In this document: one piece after another, positions 26,915-34,350 of the stretch
Position numbering within the stretch: position 1 is the stretch's first letter
Layout: each line of letters opens with the position of its first letter
Assembly: GCF_019974135.1 (NCBI RefSeq)
Contig: NZ_AP025017.1
Span: forward strand, 124,001-188,000
Direction of reading: 5' to 3'
DNA length: 64,000 nucleotides
Source: Actinomyces capricornis
Lineage (GTDB): Bacteria; Actinomycetota; Actinomycetes; Actinomycetales; Actinomycetaceae
The notes under the pieces: model-generated
The model's database searches: none
What the model was told of the DNA's origin: nothing
What the model saw: the letters and a program-made list of their open reading frames with translations, nothing else
Program-made: the position numbers and the translations under genes

Positions 26915-26959
26915 GTGACAACTGAGGCGACATCAGGGCGGGGGGGGGCCGTGGCATGA
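26915..26959 (+). CDS. 14-codon leader frame ending in ATGA overlap; possible off-frame N-terminus
   Basis: GTG 26915 opens a frame of 14 codons (MTTEATSGRGGGAVA-type composition) whose TGA overlaps the next ATG by four bases. It contains a run of nine G (26940-26948). One extra G would fuse this frame to the downstream protein, giving an Arg/Gly-rich N-terminus that continues smoothly into MSRSGRGARR. It is therefore either a coupling leader or the true start interrupted by a variable tract. Confidence 0.35.
   Translation: MTTEATSGRGGAVA
26940..26948 (+). repeat. G9 homopolymer at the translation start
   Basis: Nine consecutive G residues lie 8-16 nt before ATG 26956, between a leaderless-type GTG and that ATG. 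Length change here would alter both the ribosome-site spacing and the reading frame of the upstream start. Confidence 0.85.
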
Positions 26960-27798
26960 GCAGGTCGGGCCGCGGCGCGCGGCGCTCCTCGGGCCGATCC
27001 GCGGCCTCCTCCCCCACCGGCGCTTCCCTGGCCCATCTGCCGGTCGGGCCGGTGCCCACCTCCCTGGCCACCGCCGAGCTGCTGCAGCGCGAGGACGGAA
27101 TCCTCCTGCTGCTCGACGGCACCGAGTCCTCCTACCTGGACCTGCGCGACCCGGCGCGCCTGGACTTCGAGTACCACCAGCAGATGGATGCTGTCGCCGA
27201 GGTGCTGCTGGGCCGGGGCACCCCGGTGCGCGCCCTGCACCTGGGCGGCGCCGGCTGCGCGCTGGCCCGGGCCTGGGACCGCACCCGCCCCGGCTCGACC
27301 CAGCTGGCGGTGGAGATCGATGAGGCCCTGGCCCGCTATGCGCGCCAGTGGTTCGACCTGCCGCGCTCACCGCGCCTGCGCATCCGGGTGGGCGACGCCG
27401 CCCAGGTGCTGCCCGAGCTGAGGCCCGGCCAGTGGGATGTGGTGGTGCGCGATGTCTTCACCCGGGCGGCGGTCCCGGGCTCGTGCCGTGACGAGGCCTT
27501 CCTGACCGCCTGCCTGAGGGCCCTGCGCCCTGGCGGGATCGCGCTGATCAACACCGTCTCGCCTCCCCGCGTGGAGCTGGGGGCCGAGCTGGGCCTGCTG
27601 CGCGGGATCTTCGGCGGGCTGCTGATCGTGGCGGACCCGCCGGTGGCCCGGGGCGCCAGGCCCGGCAACCTGGTGCTGGTCTGCCGGCGCGAGCCCTTCA
27701 CCCCCGAGCAGCGCCAGGAGCTCGAGCGGGCTGTGCGCCGCCTGCCGCTGCCGGTGCGCACCTGGTCGCCCCAGGACCGCGCCCTGCCCCGAGGGTGA
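26956..27798 (+). CDS. Spermidine-synthase-like protein (SAM-methyltransferase fold)
   Basis: This 280-aa protein has the Rossmann core of the spermidine synthase family: LDFEYHQQMDAVAEVLL, RALHLGGAGCALARAW (nucleotide loop, about 92-107), QLAVEIDEALARYARQWFDLP and GDAAQVLPELRPGQWDVVVRDVFTRAAVPG. The N-terminal beta-domain of true SpeE is largely missing, and relatives in Actinobacteria are fused or stand-alone proteins of unknown substrate. Polyamine synthesis is therefore not claimed. It is transcribed divergently from dinB and ends at a palindromic terminator region. The start is uncertain because of the G9 tract. Confidence 0.75.
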   Translation: MSRSGRGARRSSGRSAASSPTGASLAHLPVGPVPTSLATAELLQREDGILLLLDGTESSYLDLRDPARLDFEYHQQMDAVAEVLLGRGTPVRALHLGGAGCALARAWDRTRPGSTQLAVEIDEALARYARQWFDLPRSPRLRIRVGDAAQVLPELRPGQWDVVVRDVFTRAAVPGSCRDEAFLTACLRALRPGGIALINTVSPPRVELGAELGLLRGIFGGLLIVADPPVARGARPGNLVLVCRREPFTPEQRQELERAVRRLPLPVRTWSPQDRALPRG

Positions 27799-27824
27799 GG
27801 CCTTGCGGGCCCCGGAGCCCGCAC

Positions 27825-27891
27825 CATCTCGTACCCCTGCCCCCGATCTCGTACCTTCAACTGACGAGATGGAAGGCGAGGGTACGAGATC
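27825..27891. terminator. Nested palindromic element between convergent genes
   Basis: ATCTCGT occurs at 27826 and 27846, and its complement ACGAGAT at 27864 and 27884, all symmetric about 27858. The outer arms extend to 10 bp (ATCTCGTACC/GGTACGAGAT); 27845-27855 can instead pair with 27881-27891 over 11 bp. It probably serves as a bidirectional terminator for the two convergent genes, with alternative folds. Confidence 0.6.
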
Positions 27892-27921
27892 GGCGAGTGC
27901 CAGGGCCTGGGAGCCCGCGTC

Positions 27922-28857
27922 TCAGGCCCCGGGGCCCCCGCCCCACCGAGGTCCCAGCTCCCCGGAGTCCTTGGACTCCAGGAAGGCCTCCAGGCGGGCG
28001 CCGATCTCATCGGCGCTGGGCAGGTCCAGTGCGGGCGCCGCCGCTCTGTGATCCTGCGGCGCCATGCGGGGGGCCAGCGCGTCGTACTGGGCCTCCAGGG
28101 CCGAGACGACGGCGGAGACCTCGGGCTGCTGGGAGGCCTCGGCGTCGATCTCGGCGCGGTTGACGTTCGCGGCGGCCTCCAGGTCGCCCACGGGCAGGGC
28201 CAGGCCCGTGGCCTGGACGACGGCGGCCAGCAGGGCCGAGGCCCCCTGGGGGAACTCGTCTCGCGCCAGGTAGTGGGGGATGGCGGCCGAGGCCCCCCGG
28301 GAGTCCAGGCCCATCTCGCCCAGCCTCAGCTCCAGGTAGGCGGCCATCGAGCCGGGCAGCTCGACGTGGCCGAAGAGCTCGGGCTGGGCGGGCAGCAGCT
28401 CGGGGCGGCTGCCGTGGAGGTGGACGTAGGTGGGGCGGGTGTGGGGCACCGCCATGGGGATGCCGCTGATGCCGATGGCCTGGCCCACGCCCATGGACAC
28501 CACCAGATGGGCCACCGCTGCCACGAAGTCGTCCCACCGGAAGTCCGGCTCACTGCCGTGCAGGAGCAGGAGGTCCTCGCCGTCGTCGTCCTGGAGCAGG
28601 TCCAGGACGAGCTCGGGCATCTCCACCGAGGAGTAGGTGTTGTGGGAGTAGGTCATCACCGGGCGCCGGGCCCGGTAGTCCACCAGGGAGTCGATGTCGA
28701 AGGTGGCCAGGCGCTCATGGGGCAGGGTCATGAGCAGCTGCTCGACGGCGAGGGCTCCTGCACTGCCCGCGTCCATGGCGCCGTCGAAGTGGTGGATGAG
28801 CACACGCGGGGAGACGGGACGGCCCGCGGGGTGCTGCACGGTGAACAGTGGTCTCAT
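27922..28857 (-). CDS. PAC2-family protein
   Basis: This 311-aa protein belongs to the PAC2 (proteasome-assembly-chaperone-like) family common in Actinobacteria. Typical features are VLIHHFDGAMDAGSAGALAVEQLL (about 19-42), FDIDSLVDYRARRPVM, LLLLHGSEPDFRWDDFVAAV and ISGIPMAVPHTRP. The C-terminal 60 residues look like a linker to a short helical tail. The molecular role in bacteria is unknown. ATG 28857 has AGGAGG at ideal spacing; the much longer open frame upstream is not supported. Confidence 0.85.
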   Translation of the reverse strand: MRPLFTVQHPAGRPVSPRVLIHHFDGAMDAGSAGALAVEQLLMTLPHERLATFDIDSLVDYRARRPVMTYSHNTYSSVEMPELVLDLLQDDDGEDLLLLHGSEPDFRWDDFVAAVAHLVVSMGVGQAIGISGIPMAVPHTRPTYVHLHGSRPELLPAQPELFGHVELPGSMAAYLELRLGEMGLDSRGASAAIPHYLARDEFPQGASALLAAVVQATGLALPVGDLEAAANVNRAEIDAEASQQPEVSAVVSALEAQYDALAPRMAPQDHRAAAPALDLPSADEIGARLEAFLESKDSGELGPRWGGGPGA

Positions 28858-29270
28858 GGAGCCGCCTCCTTTCCTGTGATATCCGGCGGTTGCCGCCTGA
28901 GCGGGGACCTGTGCGAGGGTGATGGGCCGGTGGGTCGGTTCGTCAGTCGTTCGGAGTGGTCGGTCGTCGTGCGTCGTCAAGTGCCTATCGTGGAGAGCGG
29001 GGCACGGGCCGGTGCTGACTGGACCAACAGCCGACCGCTCCGGGCTGTTCCCGTCAGCGCCGGCCGGGGCGCCGTGTTCGCCATGGGCTTCCCCACGGCG
29101 CCTTGGACAGGAGAATAATGGACCGGCCTGCGCGGCGCGCCCATGGCCACCGTGCGCGGTCAGGGCGGGCCACGAGTGACGAGCATGACGACGAAGAAGC
29201 AGACCGATGAACGCCGGCGGGAGGCGGGCCGCCACGCGCGCCGCCCTCCCCGAGCCACCAGTGAGGCCGA
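28858..29270. other. Divergent intergenic region between PAC2 and helD genes
   Basis: This 413-bp region should hold both promoters. No clear -35/-10 pair and no rifamycin-associated inverted repeat was recognised. A short plus-strand frame next to helD is listed separately. Confidence 0.5.
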
Positions 29271-29274
29271 GTGA
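29185..29274 (+). CDS. Possible 29-aa basic peptide coupled to helD
   Basis: A short frame (MTTKKQTDERRREAGRH..., rich in Arg/Lys/Glu) ends with a TGA that overlaps the helD GTG by four bases. The same frame could begin at ATG 29143. The ribosome site is weak and no homologue is known to me. The overlap supports the chosen helD start and suggests translational coupling. Confidence 0.25.
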   Translation: MTTKKQTDERRREAGRHARRPPRATSEAE

Positions 29275-31964
29275 ATCAGACGACTCCCCCCGTCGGTGCA
29301 TCCGACCGCGATGAGACCACCCGCAGCAGCGCGCCGCAGACCCCGACGCCACCCCACGGGCCGCAGGACCGGGAGCGCGAGCTCGGCGCCGAGCAGCAGG
29401 TGGTGGACCTGGCCTACAGCGAGCTGGACCGCCAGCTGGCCCAGGCCCGCCGCTCCCTGGCTGAGATCGAGGCCCGGGGGGTCAGCGGAACCCACCAGTC
29501 CCGCGGGGAGCGGGACGCCTACGCGATCCACTACTCCACCCAGATCTCCTCCCTGGAGGGGGTGGAGGACCGGCTCGTCTTCGGACGGATGGACATGAGC
29601 CCGGAGTCCCTGGAGGCCGGTGGGGCCTCCTCCTCCCCGGTCACCGATGGGGGCAGGCGCCACTACGTGGGCCGCATCGGGCTCCAGGACGAGTCGCACC
29701 GCGAGGTCGTCCTGGACTGGCGCGCCCCCCTGGCGCGCGCCTTCTACCAGGCCACCGCCTCCCAGCCCATGGGGCTGGTGCGCCGTCGCCATATCGACAC
29801 CCGGGCCCGGCGCGTCATCGGCCTGGAGGACGAACTCATCGACGTCGGCGCCCTGGACTCCCTGGCCGCGGCGGGCCAGGCATCGGGCACCGGCCTCCAG
29901 GGCGAGGGGGCGCTCATCGCCGCCATGTCGGCGGCGCGGGAGGGCCGCATGGGCGACATCGTGGCCACGATCCAGGCCGAGCAGGACCGCATCGTCACCG
30001 CCCCGGGCACGGGCGTGCTGGTGGTCCAGGGCGGCCCGGGCACCGGCAAGACGGCGGTGGCCCTGCACCGGGTGGCCTACCTCTTCTACGCCGAGCGGGA
30101 GCGCCTGGAGCGCTCCGGGGTGCTCCTGGTGGGGCCCTCGCGCACCTTCCTGCGCTATGTCGAGCAGGTCCTGCCCTCCCTGGGCGAGACCGGGGTGGTC
30201 TCCACCACGATCGCGGATCTGGTGCCGGGGGTGCGGGCCCGGGGTGTCGAGCCCGCCGCCGTCGCCGAGATCAAGGGCGATGCCATCTGGGCGCAGATCC
30301 TGTCCCGAGCCGTGCGGGATCTTCAGCGCGTGCCCGACCAGCCCCGGACCATCGAGGTCCAGGGCACGCGGCTGCGCCTGGAGCCCCGGGATGTGCGCGA
30401 GGCGATCGCGCGGGCGCGCCGCAGCGGCAAGCCCCACAACCTGGCGCGCGAGCCCTTCGTGCTGTGGCTCCTGGAGCGCCTGACCGACCAGTTCGCCGCG
30501 GCCACCCGGCAGGATGCCTCCGACGCCGATACCCGCGCCTGGATCCGCGAGGACATCCGCACCAGCCGTGATGCGCGCCGCGAGATCAACCTGTGCTGGA
30601 TGCCGATGACACCGGCGGGCCTGCTGGAGAGGCTGTGGGCGCGCCCCCGACTGCTGGAGCGGCTGGCCCCCGAGCTCGATGAGCAGGCGCGCGCGGCGGT
30701 GGCCAGACCGGTGGGCTCAGAGCTGACCAGCGCCGATATCCCCCTCATCGACGAGCTGGCCGAGCTGCTGGGCCCCAGTGAGGACGCCCAGGCGCGCCGG
30801 GCCCGCCTGGAGGCCCGGCGCCGCGAGGAGCTGGTGGCCTACGCCGCCCAGGCCATCGAGTCCCAGGAGCTGGGCGCGGGGATGGTCTCGGCCGAGATGC
30901 TGGCCGACCGGGTCCTGGACTCCGGCCCCTCCCTGACCCTGGCCGAGCGGGCGCGGGCCGACCGCACCTGGACCTACGGGCATGTGGTGGTCGATGAAGC
31001 CCAGGAGCTGGGGGCTATGGCCTGGCGCGCCCTGGCGCGCCGCTGCCCCCAGCGCTCCTTCACCATCGTGGGCGACCTCGCCCAGTACTCGGGCCTGCGG
31101 GCCCCCTCCAGCTGGGGCCAGGTGCTCCAGCCCCTGGGCACGAGTGCAGAGGGAACGGCCGGAGCCGCGGCGGGGCGCGGCTCGGGGCGGGCCCGCGGCT
31201 CTGGCGCGGCGGGCGCCCGGGGGGCCCGGCGCGCCGGGGGCTCGACCCCGCTGCGCGAGGAGGTGCTCAGCGTGTGCTACCGCACTCCGGCCACGATCAT
31301 GGATGCGGCCGACCGTGTGGTCACAGCCCTGGGCCATCCCCCGGTCTACCCGGTGCGCTCGGTGCGCGACCTGCCCGAGTGCCTGAGCGTGGAGCTCGTG
31401 GAGGGCGCCGGCGGCCGGCTGGGACGCCCGGAGGGGCGGGACGATACGCAGGACGGGCCGGACCCGGCTCAGGAGGCCTGGGCCCGGGCGCTGCGCCGCG
31501 CCGTCATCGAGGAGCTCGAGGGGATGGAGGCCGAGCTGGGCCCCGGCGCCGGCCGCCTGGCCGTCATCGCCCCGGACGCCGGGCAGGTAGCGGCCCTGCT
31601 GGGCGCCGAGCCCCGGCTGGCCGCGGCCATGGAGGCCCCCGGTGGGGATCTGCTGCGCGCCCGCCTGGCGGTCATGGGGCCGGTGGCCTCCAAGGGCCTG
31701 GAGTTCGACGTCGTCGTCCTGGTCGATCCGGCCCTCGTGGGCGCCCGCAGCGCGGGGGACCTGTATGTGGCGATGACCCGGCCCACCCGGCGCCTGCGGG
31801 TGGTCAGCCGCTCCCCCCTGCCCCAGGGCCTGGTGCCCGGACCCGGGGAGCCCACGGCCCGTGCGGGCATGGTGGACCGCGCTGCCGGTACGGCGCCCGG
31901 GTCCGATGAGGCCCTGGAGGCGGGGGCTCCCCCCGAACCGGCGCAGGAGGCTACGCTACCGTAG
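29271..31964 (+). CDS. helD: HelD-type RNA polymerase-associated helicase-like ATPase
   Basis: This 897-aa superfamily-1 ATPase is of the actinobacterial HelD class. Such proteins bind RNA polymerase, release stalled or drug-bound enzyme from DNA and, in some species, protect against rifamycins. An N-terminal coiled coil (about 36-75) precedes the N-terminal HelD-type regions. Walker A is QGGPGTGKTAVALHR (about 251-265) and Walker B is VVVDEAQELGAMAWR. A C-terminal UvrD-like part follows (SKGLEFDVVVLVDP, YVAMTRPTRRL). A Gly/Arg-rich insertion (about 628-655) lies in the second half. The GTG start is supported by the overlap with a short upstream frame. Confidence 0.88.
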   Translation: MNQTTPPVGASDRDETTRSSAPQTPTPPHGPQDRERELGAEQQVVDLAYSELDRQLAQARRSLAEIEARGVSGTHQSRGERDAYAIHYSTQISSLEGVEDRLVFGRMDMSPESLEAGGASSSPVTDGGRRHYVGRIGLQDESHREVVLDWRAPLARAFYQATASQPMGLVRRRHIDTRARRVIGLEDELIDVGALDSLAAAGQASGTGLQGEGALIAAMSAAREGRMGDIVATIQAEQDRIVTAPGTGVLVVQGGPGTGKTAVALHRVAYLFYAERERLERSGVLLVGPSRTFLRYVEQVLPSLGETGVVSTTIADLVPGVRARGVEPAAVAEIKGDAIWAQILSRAVRDLQRVPDQPRTIEVQGTRLRLEPRDVREAIARARRSGKPHNLAREPFVLWLLERLTDQFAAATRQDASDADTRAWIREDIRTSRDARREINLCWMPMTPAGLLERLWARPRLLERLAPELDEQARAAVARPVGSELTSADIPLIDELAELLGPSEDAQARRARLEARRREELVAYAAQAIESQELGAGMVSAEMLADRVLDSGPSLTLAERARADRTWTYGHVVVDEAQELGAMAWRALARRCPQRSFTIVGDLAQYSGLRAPSSWGQVLQPLGTSAEGTAGAAAGRGSGRARGSGAAGARGARRAGGSTPLREEVLSVCYRTPATIMDAADRVVTALGHPPVYPVRSVRDLPECLSVELVEGAGGRLGRPEGRDDTQDGPDPAQEAWARALRRAVIEELEGMEAELGPGAGRLAVIAPDAGQVAALLGAEPRLAAAMEAPGGDLLRARLAVMGPVASKGLEFDVVVLVDPALVGARSAGDLYVAMTRPTRRLRVVSRSPLPQGLVPGPGEPTARAGMVDRAAGTAPGSDEALEAGAPPEPAQEATLP

Positions 31965-31972
31965 GTTACGGT
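31958..31972. promoter_or_regulatory. Palindrome upstream of fadD
   Basis: ACCGTA-GGT-TACGGT is a perfect 6-bp inverted repeat covering the helD stop codon, about 107 nt before the acyl-CoA ligase start. TANNNT-like boxes overlap it. It is a candidate operator for a fatty-acid-responsive repressor, which I infer only from position. Confidence 0.4.
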
Positions 31973-32079
31973 GCCTGCCCGAGGCCCTCGCGCTCCTTCC
32001 CGGCTTAGCCGCCGGGCTCCAGCGCGGGGCGGTCAGGAGCCACGATCAGCATCATCGGCCATAGGACCGGGAGGACTCA

Positions 32080-33957
32080 GTGGAGGCAGTGGACACGGCA
32101 GGGGACGGCGCAGGGCAGGCCGCCGGCGCACCGCAGGGGCGTCTCGCCCGCCCGCACTACGCCCCCGGCGTTCCCGCCGCTATCGCGCCGGTCACCGAGC
32201 CCCTGTCATGCATGCTCGACGACGCCGCCCGAGCCTTCCCCGACCGGGTGGCCCTGGACTTCCTGGGTGCGACCACCACCTACGCCCAGTTCGCCGGGCA
32301 GGCGGACCGCGCCGCTGAGGCGCTGCGCTCCCTGGGTGTGGGCGCTGGCGACGTGGTGGGGCTCATCCTTCCCAACTGCCCTCAGCACGCCGTGCTGGCC
32401 TATGCGGCCTGGCGCCTGGGGGCGATCGTCGCCGAGCACAACCCCCTGGCCCCCGCCGCCCAGCTGCGCGAGCAGTTCCACATCCACGGCGGGCGCGTCA
32501 TCATCGCCTGGGAGAAGACCCTGGAGCGCCTGGTGGCGGCCACCGGCTCCCTTGAGGAGGCGGGCCTGGGCGGGCTGCGAGTGCTGTCGGTGGACCTGTC
32601 CCGGGGCCTGCCCCTGCGCAGCCGCCTGGCCCTGAGGCTCCCGGTGGCCGCGGCCCGCACACGCCGCCGAGAGCTGCGCGGCACCGTCCCCGCCGGGGTG
32701 GACTCCTGGGACGACCTGGCCTCCTCCTGCCCCCCGCTGGATGCAGCCACGCCCCTGCCGGGGGTGGATGACACTGCGGTGCTGCTCTACACCGGGGGCA
32801 CGACGGGCACGCCCAAGGCGGTGGGCCTGACGCATGCCAATCTGCGCTCCAATGCGGAGATGAGCCTGGCCTGGGCCTCGCAGTCCACCCGGCCGGGCCG
32901 GGAGACCTTCTACGCGGTCCTGCCCTTCTTCCACGCCTTCGGGCTGTCCCTGTCGCTGCTGTGCGCGGTGGGCCTGGCCGCCACCCAGGTGGTGCTGCCC
33001 AAGTTCGGGGCGGATCTGGTGCTGGCGGCCTGGAGGCGCCGCCCGGCGACCTTCTTCCCCGGCGTGCCGGTGATGTTCGACCGCCTGATCACCCGCGCCC
33101 GGGCCACCGGGGCCGACCTGTCCTCCTGCACCATCGCGGTGTGCGGGGCCGCCCCCAACCCCCGCCAGGTGGCGCAGGCCTGGGAGGAGGCCACGGGAGG
33201 CGTCATCATCGAGGGCTATGGGATGACCGAGTCCTCCCCCATCATCCTGGGCAACCCCATCTCCCCCGAGCGCCGGCCCGGGACCCTGGGGATCCCCTAC
33301 CCCTCCACCGAGGTGCGCCTGGTGGACCCCGAGGACCCCTCCCGCGAGGTCGCCCCCGGGCAGGTCGGCGAGCTGGTGGCCCGCGGCCCCCAGGTCTTCT
33401 CCGGGTACTGGAACGAGCCCGAGGAGAGCGCCGAGGTGCTCCTGGAGGGCGGCTGGCTGCGCACCGGGGACCTGGTGCGCCTGGAGGAGGACGGCTTCTA
33501 CGTCATCGCCGATCGCCGCAAGGAGCTCATCATCTCGGGGGGCTTCAACATCTACCCCACGGAGGTCGAGGCGGCGGTGCGCTCCATGCCCCAGGTCGAG
33601 GATGTCGCCGTCGTGGGCCTGCCCGCCGAGGCGGGCAACGAGTCCGTGGTGGCGGCGATCCTGCCCAAGGAGGGCCAGAGCGTGACCCTGGAGCAGGTGC
33701 GCGAGTGGGCGGCCACGACCCTGTCCCACTACGCCCTGCCCCGCCAGATCGCGATCCTGTCCGAGATGCCCCGCTCCCAGATCGGCAAGGTGCTGCGCCG
33801 GGTGGTACGCGAGGAGCTCCTGGCGGCCCAGAGGGCGGCCTCCGAGGCGGCCACGAGCGCCGCGGCCAGCATCATCGAGCACCTGCCGGGAGCCTCGGGA
33901 TCCTCGGGCGGCTCCGGCTCGTCCGGCCCGGGCGGGCACGAGGCGGACAGGGACTGA
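32080..33957 (+). CDS. fadD: Long-chain fatty-acyl-CoA ligase (AMP-dependent synthetase)
   Basis: This 625-aa adenylating enzyme activates a carboxylic acid, most likely a long-chain fatty acid, to its CoA thioester. The AMP-binding loop LLYTGGTTGTPKAVGLTHANL lies at about 234-254. IIEGYGMTESSPI, WLRTGDLV, ADRRKELIISGGFNIYPTEVE and the C-terminal SQIGKVLRR with the catalytic Lys are all present. The GTG start has GGGAGG five bases upstream. A Gly/Ser-rich tail ends the protein. Chain-length preference cannot be read from sequence. Confidence 0.9.
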   Translation: MEAVDTAGDGAGQAAGAPQGRLARPHYAPGVPAAIAPVTEPLSCMLDDAARAFPDRVALDFLGATTTYAQFAGQADRAAEALRSLGVGAGDVVGLILPNCPQHAVLAYAAWRLGAIVAEHNPLAPAAQLREQFHIHGGRVIIAWEKTLERLVAATGSLEEAGLGGLRVLSVDLSRGLPLRSRLALRLPVAAARTRRRELRGTVPAGVDSWDDLASSCPPLDAATPLPGVDDTAVLLYTGGTTGTPKAVGLTHANLRSNAEMSLAWASQSTRPGRETFYAVLPFFHAFGLSLSLLCAVGLAATQVVLPKFGADLVLAAWRRRPATFFPGVPVMFDRLITRARATGADLSSCTIAVCGAAPNPRQVAQAWEEATGGVIIEGYGMTESSPIILGNPISPERRPGTLGIPYPSTEVRLVDPEDPSREVAPGQVGELVARGPQVFSGYWNEPEESAEVLLEGGWLRTGDLVRLEEDGFYVIADRRKELIISGGFNIYPTEVEAAVRSMPQVEDVAVVGLPAEAGNESVVAAILPKEGQSVTLEQVREWAATTLSHYALPRQIAILSEMPRSQIGKVLRRVVREELLAAQRAASEAATSAAASIIEHLPGASGSSGGSGSSGPGGHEADRD

Positions 33958-33974
33958 CCGCCCGCTGAGGGCGG
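33958..33974 (+). terminator. Terminator of the acyl-CoA ligase gene
   Basis: CCGCCC and GGGCGG pair around GCTGA immediately after the fadD stop codon. There is no T-tract. Confidence 0.5.
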
Positions 33975-34282
33975 GCGACCCGGCCCCGCGGGCGCCTCAT
34001 TCAGCACACGCATTCCCGACGAAGCCGTCCCCGGTGAGACTGTGGACGGTGACGGGTGGCCCGCCCCGACCGGGCAGGCAGGACTGCCCCGCCCGACCAA
34101 GCCGCCCGCCAGACCAGAGCTCCTGGGCGCCGGCATGGGATGAGCCCGGTACGACCGAGGCGGCCGGAGGTTGTTGCCGAGCCCGTAAGGTGCCCTCCTC
34201 AAAGGCCCGTCCCGCCCCGGTGAGCCCCTCAGCGCGATTCGTCCCTCCGGGCCGCCCATCAGGACGCTGCGCCGGGCCATGG

Positions 34283-34333
34283 GCCGTCGGGCCGGCTCCC
34301 GCGTCCCAGGGGCACGGGAGCCGGCCCGACGGC
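34283..34333 (-). terminator. Strong terminator of the choline-binding-repeat gene
   Basis: A perfect 19-bp stem (34283-34301 with 34315-34333) encloses a 13-nt loop, 18 nt after the stop codon. It is one of the strongest hairpins in the window and is symmetric, so it could also stop fadD read-through. Confidence 0.75.
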
Positions 34334-34350
34334 GCGCTCAGCGCCGCGCC

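Larger units (their letters stand above)
26616..26955. other. Divergent intergenic region between dinB and the spermidine-synthase-like gene
   Basis: This region has no convincing conserved gene. Its right end holds the plus-strand -10 box, a 14-codon leader frame and a G9 tract (described separately). No SOS (LexA) box was recognised upstream of dinB. Confidence 0.6.
33958..34350. other. Non-coding region between convergent fadD and the repeat protein
   Basis: It contains the terminators of both flanking convergent genes. No gene is supported in between. Confidence 0.65.

Noticed and set aside
28858..29270. Rifamycin-associated element upstream of helD
   Set aside because: No inverted repeat resembling the known element was found in this region.
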